From positions 23,251,786 to 23,315,785 of the forward strand of contig NC_135176.1 of assembly GCF_041146795.1 (NCBI RefSeq): a DNA stretch of 64,000 bases, read 5' to 3'. The position numbers and the translations under genes are program-made. This document shows positions 34,901-48,200 of the stretch, in pieces; positions within the stretch are counted from its first letter, which is position 1; each line of letters opens with the position of its first letter. This DNA is from Maylandia zebra (Eukaryota > Chordata > Actinopteri > Cichliformes > Cichlidae). The notes under the pieces are model-generated. The model was not told where the DNA came from, searched no databases, and saw only the letters and a program-made list of their open reading frames with translations.

Positions 34901-37900
34901 AGCGGTTTCAGTCTTTACGCCTGACTTTGGTCATATGTTGCCGCTTTACTTCCCTGTTTCTGTTCAATATTTGCCAAAATGCACTTTGTGCTCTAAAATT
35001 TCAAGCAGGGATTTTCAGCAAATAGTGTGCAGTATGTTCAGTGTAGCTGCCTTTTCAAGACAGTTAAGCACCTGTTGATTTTAACATGCTATGACACCAT
35101 CCAATATTACCCAGTGCTGTAGCCTCCACAGACGGCCCTCTGATGGGAAGCTGTAAAAAAAAAGAAAAAAAAAGTGAGGTGGAAGCAGATGAAAGCTGAA
35201 TGAACAAGAGCAGTCGTGCCTTACGTTCATGTAGAAAATTAATGGTTGTGTGTCCGCAGTCTTCGAGTAAACCTATAACCACACAGAACCAGTGTGTAAC
35301 CACATTAAGGAAGGAAGGCTGCCTCTGCTAACATTAGCTACACTGAACAATCGTGTGTGTGTGTGTGTGTGTGTGTGTGATGTCATGTTATGCTACACAT
35401 TTCAGCTCGTAATTTAATGTTAATTTTGAGTTCACATGCCATATTTGTAAGTCCTACCTGGGCTATCAGATTGTGATCGATTTTAAGTTTCCTGAGCATT
35501 TTCTTACTTTTAGATGAGTTTTTAAATGACAAGTAAATTAGTCATCAGGATTCAAGCACATGCAGTGAAATTCCAACTAACTTGAACTTGGGCTTTCAGT
35601 TAAATGGCAAAATGCTGTATGATGGGGAAGTTTTTTTTATTTGTTTTGTTTTTCATTGTAGGAATTGTCCAGTTTTATGACACTGTTGACCCTCTTGTGG
35701 TTGCTGGCTGCAGAAATGTCTTTTTAAAACACAAGCTGCTGCACCTATCGGAACCCTCTGTCACACACAGCCGGAAGAACGTCACACAGCTTAGGCAGAG
35801 GGGATGTTTATGTAACTGTCTCTCTGTCTCGAACACACACACACATTCTAGTGGCATGAGAGAGTGAGAAAGCTAGGGCTCTTCGAGGTCAGTATAGGCT
35901 GATGTTTGATTCAGTACAGTCTAGGTAACAAGGCTGCCACGTTTTGACCTTTATCACTTTACACCTTCCACGGAACAGCCGTGGAAGGTTTTGCGTCAGC
36001 GTTGCAGTTATATCAAGTTAATATGAGTGGAGAATATGTGACAAGGAATGTAGTTTAGTATTTAAGAATGGGACGGTGACCATTTTTAGGTTGTGAGCAG
36101 CCTAAATAAACTGGTCCATTTCTCTGAAGTTCAAGTTGTGGGGAACTTCATTGACAAGATTTGGCAGCTTTATGCTCTTTCTTACCCCAAATGTTTTTTA
36201 TATGCAGTTTGTTCTACAAGAGAAAAAAATGCATGTTTAAATTAATTGGAGAAAGAAAGAGAAAGCTGATGAATAAGGGAGAGAGGAAAAAAAAGAGCGG
36301 GATTCAGAAACAACAGACGAACAAGTCCCTACTGTCACTCTCTTATCACAGCGCTTTCTGGCTGTCAGCGGTCCAGACTCAGTGCTGTTGCCGCCTCGGT
36401 ACTGTCCAGCACACACAGTGTTCCTGCGATCACCTGATAGTCTCATGTTGTTGTGTGAATTTAGTTCACCGCTATTCTTAGAACCTGGTTTGACTTGGAG
36501 AGGAGAAGCAAGAGAGGAATAGAGAGAGGGGAGAGGGCTGGGGAAAGACTGGCAGACTCGCAATGATGCCCAGGTAGGAGTCGGTAATGTTTAACCTGGC
36601 CTTTATGCATCCAAGTGGGCACGGTGGTGTTCGTTAAAGGAGGTTTGTGTACAATGCTTGTGCTGTTACCCTTAAGTTTGTTTTCTGCCCGAGTGTTGGG
36701 AGCTACAATGTGCCAGCTGGCTGTTACAAGCAAGACCGTAAGAAAGGCAGTCGCTTTTTAACTGTCAGCCTCAGTGGCATTGAACAAGATTGATTCTATC
36801 TGTTGAGGTCAAGTTACATAATATAGATTACTGAGTTTGTGGTGAAGCATGCCTGTTGGTTTTGGGTGAGGGGAAAAAACACTGCTCATGTATTTGGGTG
36901 GAGTTTCTGTTTTATATCTATGTAATGTCAAATTGATAACTGTTGCCACAAAAGAAGGTGATTCACTCATTTTACATCCTGATTGTTTCCATCTTGTTTT
37001 GTTTAGTTTTCTTTGTTGTTGTTTTTTTTTAATGAAACATGCAGAAAACATTCATGGGTGGAATGTTTTTTGGGGATTTTTTTTTTCTATCAACAGGTTG
37101 CTCAAGGAAATGAAACCTTTTTACACCTGTGGTGCTCAGAATTTGAGTCACTTTTGGTTCAGACAATTGCGGTCACAGCAGTACAAGCATGTAACAGTCA
37201 TGAAGTCATGTGCTGCTTTTATGAATGACTCCCCTCTCTCCTCTGTCAGTGCTGTGACTGTCACAAGCTCACTGATGGGGTACTTCCTCCTTTGCACTAA
37301 TTTTCCTTGTCTTTCGCTCAGTGTTGGGTTTTGTTTTGTTTTTTTGTTTGTTGTTGTTGTTTTTTTTTTTTCTTTGTCAGATATCTATCTTTATCTCTTT
37401 AGATTTCTGGATTTTTCTAGGTCTGTTTTCTTATTGTGATCTGTTTGGCTTTTGTTCTTTGTCTTTCATGCCTGCTCTTATTGTTAAGTGCATCTTTGGT
37501 CTTTAGCTGTTTCTTATCTCCTCTTTTGAGTTTATTCTTTGTTTTTTTTTTTTTTTTTTTGCCGGTGCTTATAAAAAGATTTGGCCTTTTTACATCTTTT
37601 TGCTTTCTGTCCTATCTTTATTTTATTTTTTTCTTTGCTTCTCTTGTCTTCTTCACTGTTATTCTTAAAACAAAGGGAGCACTGAGCCTGGCGTCAAATT
37701 ATGCAGATTCATTCTGGGTTGATCTGTAAACAGCACGTCATCTTATTTTGTAAATGTCGTACCCATGTTATTTAATTGCTGTCATTTCTTCCTTGTTAGC
37801 TGTGTTAGCTATTTAAGCTCTGGAAAGATATCCGTTTGTTAAAGCAGTTTGTGAGAGTTGGAACTTCACATCTTAGATATTACTCTTAGTGCCTCTTACG

Positions 37901-40761
37901 TAGTGGTGTCAACCAAATTGATCTAAATTATAAACTGTTGTCATATTAATAAATTAACCACACATGAAAAGCAGTGATCCAAAGACATATGTGATACTTA
38001 GATGAGCTAAATATTGATACTATGCAATTTGAGGCCATTATGTAGGCCATAGAGGAATTATGCCACCAGTTTGGCACGTAGACTGAACAAATAATTGTTT
38101 TTTTCCCCCTTGGATAAAATTGGAGGTGCAGCTATTCATTTATTCTAGTATTCAAGTATCCTATCGATTACTTGATTGATTGATGGAACAATCAGATAAG
38201 TACTTTTGTCTTATTAAGGAGTAATAACAAGTATTAAAAAGGAAAAACGCAGGTCTGTCAGAATGAACTGATCATTGGTTTCCAGTTTAGAAATTGCAAT
38301 GTTTTTAATAGTTTAACTTCTTATGATAGCTGAATGAAAACTAAACCTTTTTACGTTGATGTTTTTATGTGTAAATTATGGCCATATTAAGCTTTTCATA
38401 AACAATCACAAGGACAGAATTGTCAGGGTATACATGCAAATTAAAATGATAAAGTAACTAAAATAGCTGTTACTGTCTTTTTTTGGAAGGCTTTTTTAAT
38501 AGCAGACAAAAAAAAAAAGAGTTCTCACAGCATTGTCTCCAAGATGGGGTAGATTTGTTTTGTGTTCATTTGTATATTCATGTAAATAAATGTTACTAAA
38601 GCCTTGAAATAACAATGTTTTTCTACACCCCATGGCTCACTTTAGTCTCGCCCCTACTTGTTCCAGGTATTGCTGGAATATAAATTTGGGTGGCTGCCGA
38701 CAGCCTTCATCAGGCTGCCTAATTTAAGCGCTGTCTCTCAGACCAAGTAAACAGTTCATCTGCATGTTTTATTTTAATTTCTGTAGCTTACCTTTAGTTT
38801 TTCGCTGTGTAAAACAAATAGCATTGGATGGGAGTTCCCCTTTCTTGAGCACTTGGAAGGATCAAAGCAAATTATTTTTACTTTAAGGGCTTTTTTAAAT
38901 AATTGAGTTTTCCGAGTTACCCAGTGAGTCATTGCAGCCTTAGATAAAATCATATCGTTAAAAAAAAATGCTGAATGCTGGCGATGCATTTCATTGTTTA
39001 GTGCCGACCATATGGCTCTGGGCATGGTCTCCCTCCTGTATTTCTACTTCTCAAAGCACCACATGACTTTGGTTTGACAAGTTAACACTAAGGCTGCATC
39101 ATAAAACCCCCTCCTCTTGCTACTCTGCAGGACTGAATAAGTTAGCCTGTCAGAATGCTGGTCATATTTTGACATTAGTGTTTGGTAAATAGTAGCTCAC
39201 ATGCAAGGCATAGACCTTTTCTCTTGGACACATCACCATGCATGACAACACAGGTATTCCCTGCCCCATTGAAGTTCACTTCCTACAAAAATGGAATCCT
39301 GCTTTTGAATGTGTGTGTGCTATTTTGATGGCAAGATTGATGGACTTAACAGTTCTTTTTCCACCCCTCCCCGTCAGCCCATTTACTATAAACACTTGTG
39401 TTTAGGGACACTCCCTGCTCCCCAATAAAAGGCTATATTTAGGTCAAGCTCTGTGCCCATCTGCCTGACCCATCTATCCTTCAGATCAGAAAGAAATCCC
39501 CTACCATCATTCAGTCGATCCAATATCCTGTCATCTTTATAGCTGTCACTAAATCAACCAGGGGGCCGAGTTTCCCCAAAAGCACATGAGGATTCTGGGA
39601 GCCTAATGAATGGCAGCTATTAGTCACAGTGAGTTGTAAATATACAACATCATCCTTCAAGTATTACCTGAGATGGCCATCATTAATGAGATGAGCTGAG
39701 TGAAACCACAGGTTACTTAGCAACAACCATGGAGCTCTGGCTCCCTGTAAATGGCTTAACTGTTACTTAACAGCAGTCCAGCGATTCCTGCCAGAAGAAG
39801 AGTACTGGCATGAAATTTCACAGCAGTTTACAGATACTCTAAATTTCCAATGTGGCTCAAAGTCTTATTAACTATTTGTGTATTGTAATGATCTTAAAAA
39901 TTTGCATTTGTGAAAATGACTTTTCATTTAAAGAAAGCCAAAAGTTGTATTTGTGCTCACAGTTTTTTAATCATGCTGTAATTCTGGCAGTGGATGATGG
40001 CTTAGCAACTTGTCAATGACGAATCAAGTCATCTAGTTGAATTGCAAAGTGGTCACACAGGCTGATTAGTTACATGTGCATCTGTGAAGGTACGTGCTGG
40101 AAAGAAAAGGCATACTTTGTATTATATTGTTAATGTGTTTGCTTTCTTTAATCCAGTTACATGACTGTCTTGGGTGACTTCTTTCTAGCTAGGTACACCA
40201 TGAATCCGTTAGGGTTAGACTGGTAGTACGTTCTCATGGCACACTTTGTGTCTCCCTATTGACTCTGGTATGACATGGGTGAATGACAGCTGTGGCATGG
40301 AGAACACTGGCTCTGCCATAGCTGTGGGATGAGTGACGGCTTAAACTGTGCTTATTACAAGGTTGAAAGCATGTCAGATTTACATTTTCTCTTATGCACT
40401 GAGCTCTTCCAGTTTTCTGCAAATGAGAATTTTGCTTTGCAACAAACTCAAGTACAACTCCAAAACATCAGCTTCAAAGATATGCTTAGGATCCACAATG
40501 TCAATGTTCAAGTTACATTACTGCAAATGTTCTTTGCAACCTTTACAGTAATGCTGTAATGTCTCCTATGTTTGTAATTCAAAACATTAGAGCAGGACTG
40601 CATCTTGTATGTGTATGTGATTTTGATTTTATAATCCACAAAGTTATGTTTTTGCTCTGCGTATTAGTTTCTGCGCCAGATTGTTTCAGAAGGTATTTTG
40701 TTACCACATTATGATGTTGTTATTAATGTACAGGTTTCTTGGATATGGCCCATAAACCATC

Positions 40762-40797
<36 letters not shown>

Positions 40798-42203
40798 ATT
40801 CACTCCCATGTGATCCCACTTTTCTCTGTCCATTATTCCTCCCATTTAGCTGGCCACTTCCCCAGTTGGAGCCCAGTCAGATCAGGCTGATAGTGTACCA
40901 GGACTGCGAGAGGCGTGGCAGAAATGTCCTGTTTGACTCCGCCGCCAAAAAAAGGGCTACGGAGGAAACCCCCATTACTGTAAGTCGTATGTCGTTTTTG
41001 TTGTTGTTGTTGTTGTTGTTGTTTTCGTTTCCCCCTTCGTCTTTATGTGCTTGTGAGCTGCTGACATTTGGGACATTTCCTAATTGCTGATTTTAAAACA
41101 AAAAATAAATAAACAAAGAGGTTCCCACGGGAACAAATGATGCACTAAAATAGCTACAGACGCTGTTGCAAAGTCTAAAATCTTTGTAAAAATTGATGTA
41201 TTTACAACTACTAACTTTTTTTTAAGACCTTAAACTTTGACCTCGAAAGCTCAAAGAAAGTTATTGTAGATGAAGAAAGATAAAAGCAGTGAGACATAGG
41301 CAGGCGCAAAACAGAAACCAGTCACGCTGCCGTGACATACAGAAAGTCATGTGCCTGATTCACAAAGTCCAGAGGACACTAGCTGCACCTTAACCTGTAC
41401 TACACCTCACTTCCCCACAGAAAGTTAAAAGACAGGGAGTGCACCTGGTTGGGCTGTTTGTGAGTTTGTCTTTTTGTTTAAGATAAGGAATTTCTTTTTC
41501 ACAAAAAACCTGCTGAATGAATACTTATAAGTACTCTTATAGTCAGCATTCTAGGGCAAGAATGCCACAAAGGCCATTATTACCTGAAAACTCTTCAAAC
41601 AGGAAGTGTCTTTGTTTGTGTCACTAAGCCTAGATTTAGACTTAATTGCCAGCACACCCATCTAGTGAGACTTGAAGATGGAAACTAACTAACTTATGCC
41701 ATATAACTACCAGCTTTGGGTATATTTTTGAGTTGGTCACAGTCACTGCTTTTACCCTTTTTATTTCTTTGTAACATAACTAATATTTTTATACTGCTGC
41801 TGTTTGTTCCTTTCTGGCCCTGACCGGTTTGTTCTGGTGCTGTTATCTCCACTAATAATAATAATCGCGTCAGCTGACAGCCCATGTGTAAGCAGCATTC
41901 TTTCATCCTCACATGACAGCCATGTCACTCAGTTTTCTGTTGTTGTTTTTTTTTTTTTCCTCCTCCCTTTCCTTTGTATTTATCTTATTTTGTTTCAAGC
42001 ATTTTAATTTATTTACCTAAATGTGTCATCTCTGCCTTCTCTAGCTGCCTCCTTTTAATCTATATCACTGTGATGGCCTCATTAGCGTCCTCTGCTTTTT
42101 CTAAAATAATCTGGTTGTTTTTGTCCTCTACATTATCCGTGTAACAGTTTTATATATATTTATAAGTCACTCTCTATCTTTACAACTGTTAGCTGCAGTC
42201 AGA

Positions 42204-42248
<45 letters not shown>

Positions 42249-45200
42249 CACTTACTGGCATTTAAAGATTGTTTTAATATAAAATCTCACTGGATCATCT
42301 ATTGCTGTTATCACGTTCACCTGTTCTCACTTGCTCTTGCATATGAGAAAATGACTTTTCTCTACCATTGCTTCACACATCTGTCTTAACCTGCCTAATC
42401 TTTCTCTGTACCTCAGCTGTCTTTCTTTTGGTCCTTGTTGTCCTCCATAATATACCCTGCCTCCCTTCCTCCTGTCTTTCATGTCTTTTGACTTCTCATT
42501 ATACACTTCCCTGTTCTTTCTCCTCTCATTTTACTATCTCTTCTGTTGCCTCCATATTTTAGGACTGTGTTTTGCTTCCCCTTAGGTTTGTTTCTTTGTC
42601 TGCTGACCAGGTTTCCTCTGCTTTGCCATACCTTCTCTTGCATGACTCATCCACTTATCTCATTATCATATCTATAAGTTTGACATATTGCAGGCACACG
42701 TTCACTTCCTGCTTTGCTATATGGCCACCTGACATTGAAATTAGGATGGTATATTTGCTTAACTTCCTGAACTCATTCACCTCAACTTATTGAAGCGTTA
42801 CATTTAAATTGGACCTGGGCCACGTACTGTATATAGTAACAAAAGCAAGAGTTATGTTGTGTGTATGTTTACATGTCTTGCAGAGTGACATTTGTTTGCA
42901 GTGAGTACATAGATACTGCACCGACCCTGCTTACTGCATTATGTGTTTGTTGCTTGGGTTTGAGTCAATATTTTTGGTGCATTCTGCAGCATTAGGCCTT
43001 TGCCAGTTACTCTTTTCTCACATGACAGGTTTTTGGCAATTCGGATGAATTTATTTTTGAGAAGAGATTACAGCTGCAAAGCACAGAAAAACAGAATGAC
43101 TAATAGAGAAACAAGGGACCAAGCAAGAGAAGCTGGACAAGGGGAGATATATGTGATGGGGTCAGCAAGAGTCATGAATGAAGAGAAAGAGGGGAGATAG
43201 TGGGGAAGAGGAAACTGCAAGAAAATGGAGAGGAAAAAATGGAAGACGGCACTTGTTCTGATATAGAAATAGATTTTCAAAGGAGAGGAAAAAAGCTGCA
43301 GAAATTGGAGAGGGATGAAGTTAGAGCAGTTGAGGGAGTGGAGAGTGGAAGGGGGAGGGAGGGAATGATTGCAGTGCTGCTCAGTCACGAGTTTTCGAAA
43401 GAGTCATATGACTGGCAGTCACATGCTTGCGGAGTCTGTGTACATGCCTCACACTGCACTGCAGCAGACACACACACACACACATCCGTGTGCCTGTTTG
43501 CCACATGCATGTTCGCAGTGGCTTCATAACCGTGTCTGTGCTGCAAAATGACCTTTATAAGTGAAAGAAAACATAAGCTGTATGCAGCAGGATTACGTAA
43601 TGAAGCACAAACCGTCCTTCTACTTCTTTGCCTGTTTTCCTTCTCTCCTTCTCTCATGCTGTTTTTCTCTCACAGCATCTCATATTCCCTCTGTGTTCTT
43701 CTCTTTTTCACTGTCAGCAACAGTGGTTTCAAGTGAGCCATTACCAGAGCCTAGTCACTAAAAAGAAACCTCACACACACCCTCTCCCTCCCCTTCCACC
43801 CTCCCTAATGCATTCCTCTTGAATAGTCTGCCAAGTTAAGAAGGCACATGACACAGGCTGATTGAGATCACATTGCTTTTAGCTAGCTGTTTATACAAGT
43901 ACCTCTAGATTGGGTTTCTGTGGCTTTTGACCTATAGTTTAACTGTATTTATGTTTCTCAACTAAAAGCTTTACTTCTTATGATGATTTTTGATTGTAAG
44001 AAGTCAAGGGTCCAATTTGAAACTCTGTATAAAATGGATGAAGAACACTCTTGGATATGTACTCTCTTTATGCTTACGTTAATAGTGGTCTGTATAATTG
44101 ATAAACACCCCACAATACAATCTTAATGACCTCGTCTCTATTTCCACATGTGCAATTTGTTGCTACATGAATGTCATTAAGAGCCAAATATGTTCAACCC
44201 TCCTGTCTTGTGATTTCAGCTCAGGGTTGTAGGTCATTTGCAGTAGATGCTTCATATTTATGCTGCTTTTGTTTTTTTGTTTGGTCTCTAATTAGTCACA
44301 AGGATGAAAAGTTGCAAAACAAAAATCAACAACTAATTGTAGAGGTAAATAAGTCTGCATTCTTGGCAGTTGGGTCTATAATATTCTATATTTTGATTTT
44401 TTTTTTTTATCTTGCAGAGCGCCGAGTCCCAGGTGAAGATGTTTGGAAAATGCTGCCAGCTTCGTCCTACAGGAGGCAGCAGCAGTTCCCTGGACAGCTC
44501 CTCTTCCTGCACCTCGGAAACCAAGGAATCCAAGGAGCAAGGCCTCCGCTTCCAGGTAACGCAGGACTGAGATTGTTTAAATGAAGTACTCTTCTACAAA
44601 GACATATCCATAAACACACAAATGTAAACTGTGCTTGTATACTTTATGGTCCTTGGGGAGCACTCTTCAATTTAGTTTGAAGTTTGTTGCATGTTTCAGT
44701 CACAAGTTTTGATTTGCTGGTATCATTTGAGATCAAACTGCTGAAGTAAATTGTGTGCAATCTCCCCCGTTTATATTAAGTGCTAAATGAATAACTGCTA
44801 TGATGCCTTAAGAATTTGCACAATGTGATTGTGTCGGTGTCTAATGCCTAGAGGTTACAATATCAAAATATTTCTTTCCTTTCCAGGGTTCAAGGTGTTC
44901 ATCAGATGTGGTTATGCTGGGTGAAATGATGTTTGGCTCTGTGGCCATGAGCTACAAAGGCTCTACACTTAAAATCCACCAGATAAGGTAAAAAGAAAAG
45001 GAATGCATGAATGACTTTCTCCTCACTGCTGTTTCCTGAGTTTAAAAAAAAGCAAACATTAAATATTCTAGTTCTGAACAAAGGGACTTTTAGAAACTTG
45101 TTGAAACTATGGGATATCTGATCCTTACGTTTTCTGAGACCAAACAGTTTTAAGGTCAAGTGAAGGTGATAATAGGATCCAGGAAGAAAATAAGTTGTGA

Positions 45201-48200
45201 ATTGATTAGGTAGAAGAAGAAATACACAACCATAAACATGAACAAAGCACATATACTAATGATCTTTGTTCCTGCACCATCATCATATCAGATCACCACC
45301 TCAGCTGATGCTGAGTAAAGTCTTCACTGCCAGGACCGGAGGCAGCGTGTACGGCAGCCTGAACACGTAAGCATTTGCAAGCTTATCAACACACGCTGTG
45401 ACTCCTATGCAGAACTCTGTCATAAACCAAGATATGCCAGTATTCTCCAATCCACAATACAAGTGTTGTTGGCAACAATCCTTATAAATGTTCTGCTGGC
45501 TTTCTCTGTTCGTCCCACACAGGTTGCAGGACAGCCTGGAGTTCATTGGACAGGACAACAACACCCTAAAGCCTGATCAAAACACTGGGCCCAACAGTCT
45601 GCTAGGGAACATAGGTAACCATGGCAATCTAGTGCCGTGCCAAACCTTTTATTTTTGTGCCATGTGTGATCATTTCTCTTCCTCTGTACAAATTATGAGT
45701 AGATTACCAAGTCACTTTTTCTTTAATGTAATCATAGAGAGAAATTGCTCTATATCTTTATGTAATGTGTTTGTTTTTGTTCATTTTTTGGACTTGTTAA
45801 ATATATACAAATGCATATTTAATTTTACCTTCATGGCATTTTGTTTGAAAGGCTCAACTCTGTAAAGTGTTGAATTTTGTTGCTTATTTATTTTATCGGA
45901 AGTTGAAGTTTTTCACCTTTAAGCTCCACCATTGCGGCCTCCCAGGGCGCTCTTTGCCAACAGCTTTTCTTTACAGCTACGTCTACCCTAAACTGGCGCA
46001 AGATTTCTCAGTTGGTAAACAGAATCGGCCATTCTATGAAACACTTAAGGCATTCTAGTATTTGTGCTCTCGTGCTTCACTGATCCTTATGATGACCGAC
46101 TGTGCTACAGGTGGTGAAATTTGAGTGTTGGTTTTTGATGGTCAGTACATTGTCTGTGCAGCCAACTGATTTAGGCTTAGGCTGTGAAATGCTTCTGCTA
46201 CAAAGATGAGCATAAAAGCCTGATTTTTAAAAAGCTCAAATGAAGAACTGTTGGCGAAGTTTCTAATTTGTGCAGATTCTCTGTCATCCTCACAGAAAAG
46301 ACATCTAGTTACATACATCAAAGCTGAAAATCTAACCAATTACGAAACCTGCTTTAAAAAAAAAAAAACGTATATGGTGCATTTTCTGTGAGCGATGCCA
46401 CCTCTCTTGTCTGCCTGGTTGTTTATTTCATTTCAAACTAAAAATTTCCTGTAACTAATGAGACTTTCAAACAATAGGAGGCAGTGATATTTCCTCCTCC
46501 ATTCACTAATCATGGTTCGTGTTTTTTGTCCTTTTTTTTTTTTCTTCCCTTCCTCCCTTTCTTCTTTTCCATGTTTTTGTTTGTGCTGCGCAGGATTTTC
46601 TCAGCTCTGCAGCCCTCGACGGGCCTTCTCTGAACAGGGCCCGCTACGCCTCATCAAGAGCGCTTCTTTCTTTTCAGGTTGGCGCTCAAAACTGACCATG
46701 ATTGCTGTGTGTCAGTTGCATGCGTATCTGTAGACTGAAGTTTAAGTAACGGTGGTTGCATTGGATGCCTCTCAGCAACTGCATGCCTGGGTAGTGATTC
46801 TTGCATTAGCAGTGATAGTATTCGAGACATAGCTTGCAATGGCACTAAGCATCTGCAAATAACTTGGGTCAGATAGGACGTGCAAAAAATTTAAAGGCAA
46901 GTGGCACTGAGTAAATGAAAAGGCAGTTCTTTAAACGAGGATTGAGGTGTCTTGGAGCCATACTCAAAGACACCTCATGCCCTTAAGCTTCATCTCTGCT
47001 TCTTCACATAAACCACAAGGAAACTAGGAAACGGTGGAGGGAATGTGTATTCCTTCAGGCATTTGCAGCCTCACAAACAAGAACTTGACTCATTAGCCAT
47101 AAAGCTGTCTCAAATCATGTATATACTTTATCTGACCCATGTCTGCAGGTGGATAACACACAGGAATGCATGAGGGTTCGCTGGTGTCGGTGGCTGTAGT
47201 ATTAGTTATTTTTACAGTTTCATGTCCTCCTGTTTCTGTTATGTACTCACATACTTTTACTAACATGTTGTCTTTGACAGTGCCTGTCATACTTGGGCAA
47301 TGCTTTTAGGCTTGATGTGCAGTGGGCTGTTTTTAAGTTCTTTTTTCCCCCTTTCAAAATCTTTTCTCATTTACGCCAATGAAATTGTAGCAACAGTCTC
47401 ACTTCCTGGCTGTTGTGCAAAGTAAAATAGCCATAATGAAGAATTTTCTACCATCTGTGTCTATCACACACGCTTAATATGCAACTTGAAGCTGTTCCTC
47501 ACAGAATAGGTCTTGTTTGGGGGCTTTGTTAATCTTTGATATGCTGCTGATTAAGTTTGGGACCAATCAGATACTTCCTTGATTGTATTGAAAGTTGTAT
47601 AACCATCTAAATCAAATCTCCAAACATTACTGTATTTTACATTGCAATCAATACCTTTGCCACACTTCAGTAGTGGTTATCACTACCTCCATGTTTCCCA
47701 TTTTCTTTCCGTCAGTATGTTGACATTAAGTGCAGACACACTCTGTGATATCTGTGTTACGGGGTTGTTGTAGAGGGAAGTCGGCGCTGCAGCAGATGAT
47801 GTTGATAGTGACACCGAGTGAGCTGTTGAGTAACAGTCTATTACAACAGTAGTGCTTTTCACCTTATTTGTCTTCCTTGTGACACTTTCTGTTTTTGGAG
47901 TTGGAAAACAAAGGTTGCTAACTAATGACATGAGAATCAATCGGGAGCGCCCACTCCCCAGCAGAGAGTAGTTCAGCACCTGCTGGAGGTTAAAGCCTTT
48001 TTTATGGAGTTCTGAGTACTGCTCCGTTGGCTATTTTAAGATATTTCAACCCCATCTCTGCTGTATTGGCTCATTGCACTCATTATTTTGATTCTAATCA
48101 AGAAAAACAACTCTTCTGCTTTGTGGTTGCTAGTCCAAGAGTTAATGTTACACATCTAAAAGCATTAGCATCTTGTGTATTATAATGCAACATTGTAAAT

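Larger units (their letters stand above)
33240..40849. other. FNIP1 intron 1, distal 7.6 kb
   Basis: Contains A-rich runs near 33812, a GT repeat (35353-35379), an 11-bp-arm hairpin (35963-35989), T-rich tracts (37010-37640) and a GT repeat (40763-40795). The stretch 39470-39800 has balanced, non-repetitive composition. Long open frames at 36888-37439 and elsewhere are low-complexity chance frames. Confidence 0.45.

Noticed and set aside
36888..37439. 183-codon plus-strand frame in FNIP1 intron 1
   Set aside because: Driven by T-rich low-complexity sequence giving Phe/Leu/Val runs.
44171..44584. 137-codon frame overlapping FNIP1 exon 3
   Set aside because: Wrong frame; the exon is read in the frame giving [12 protein letters not shown].
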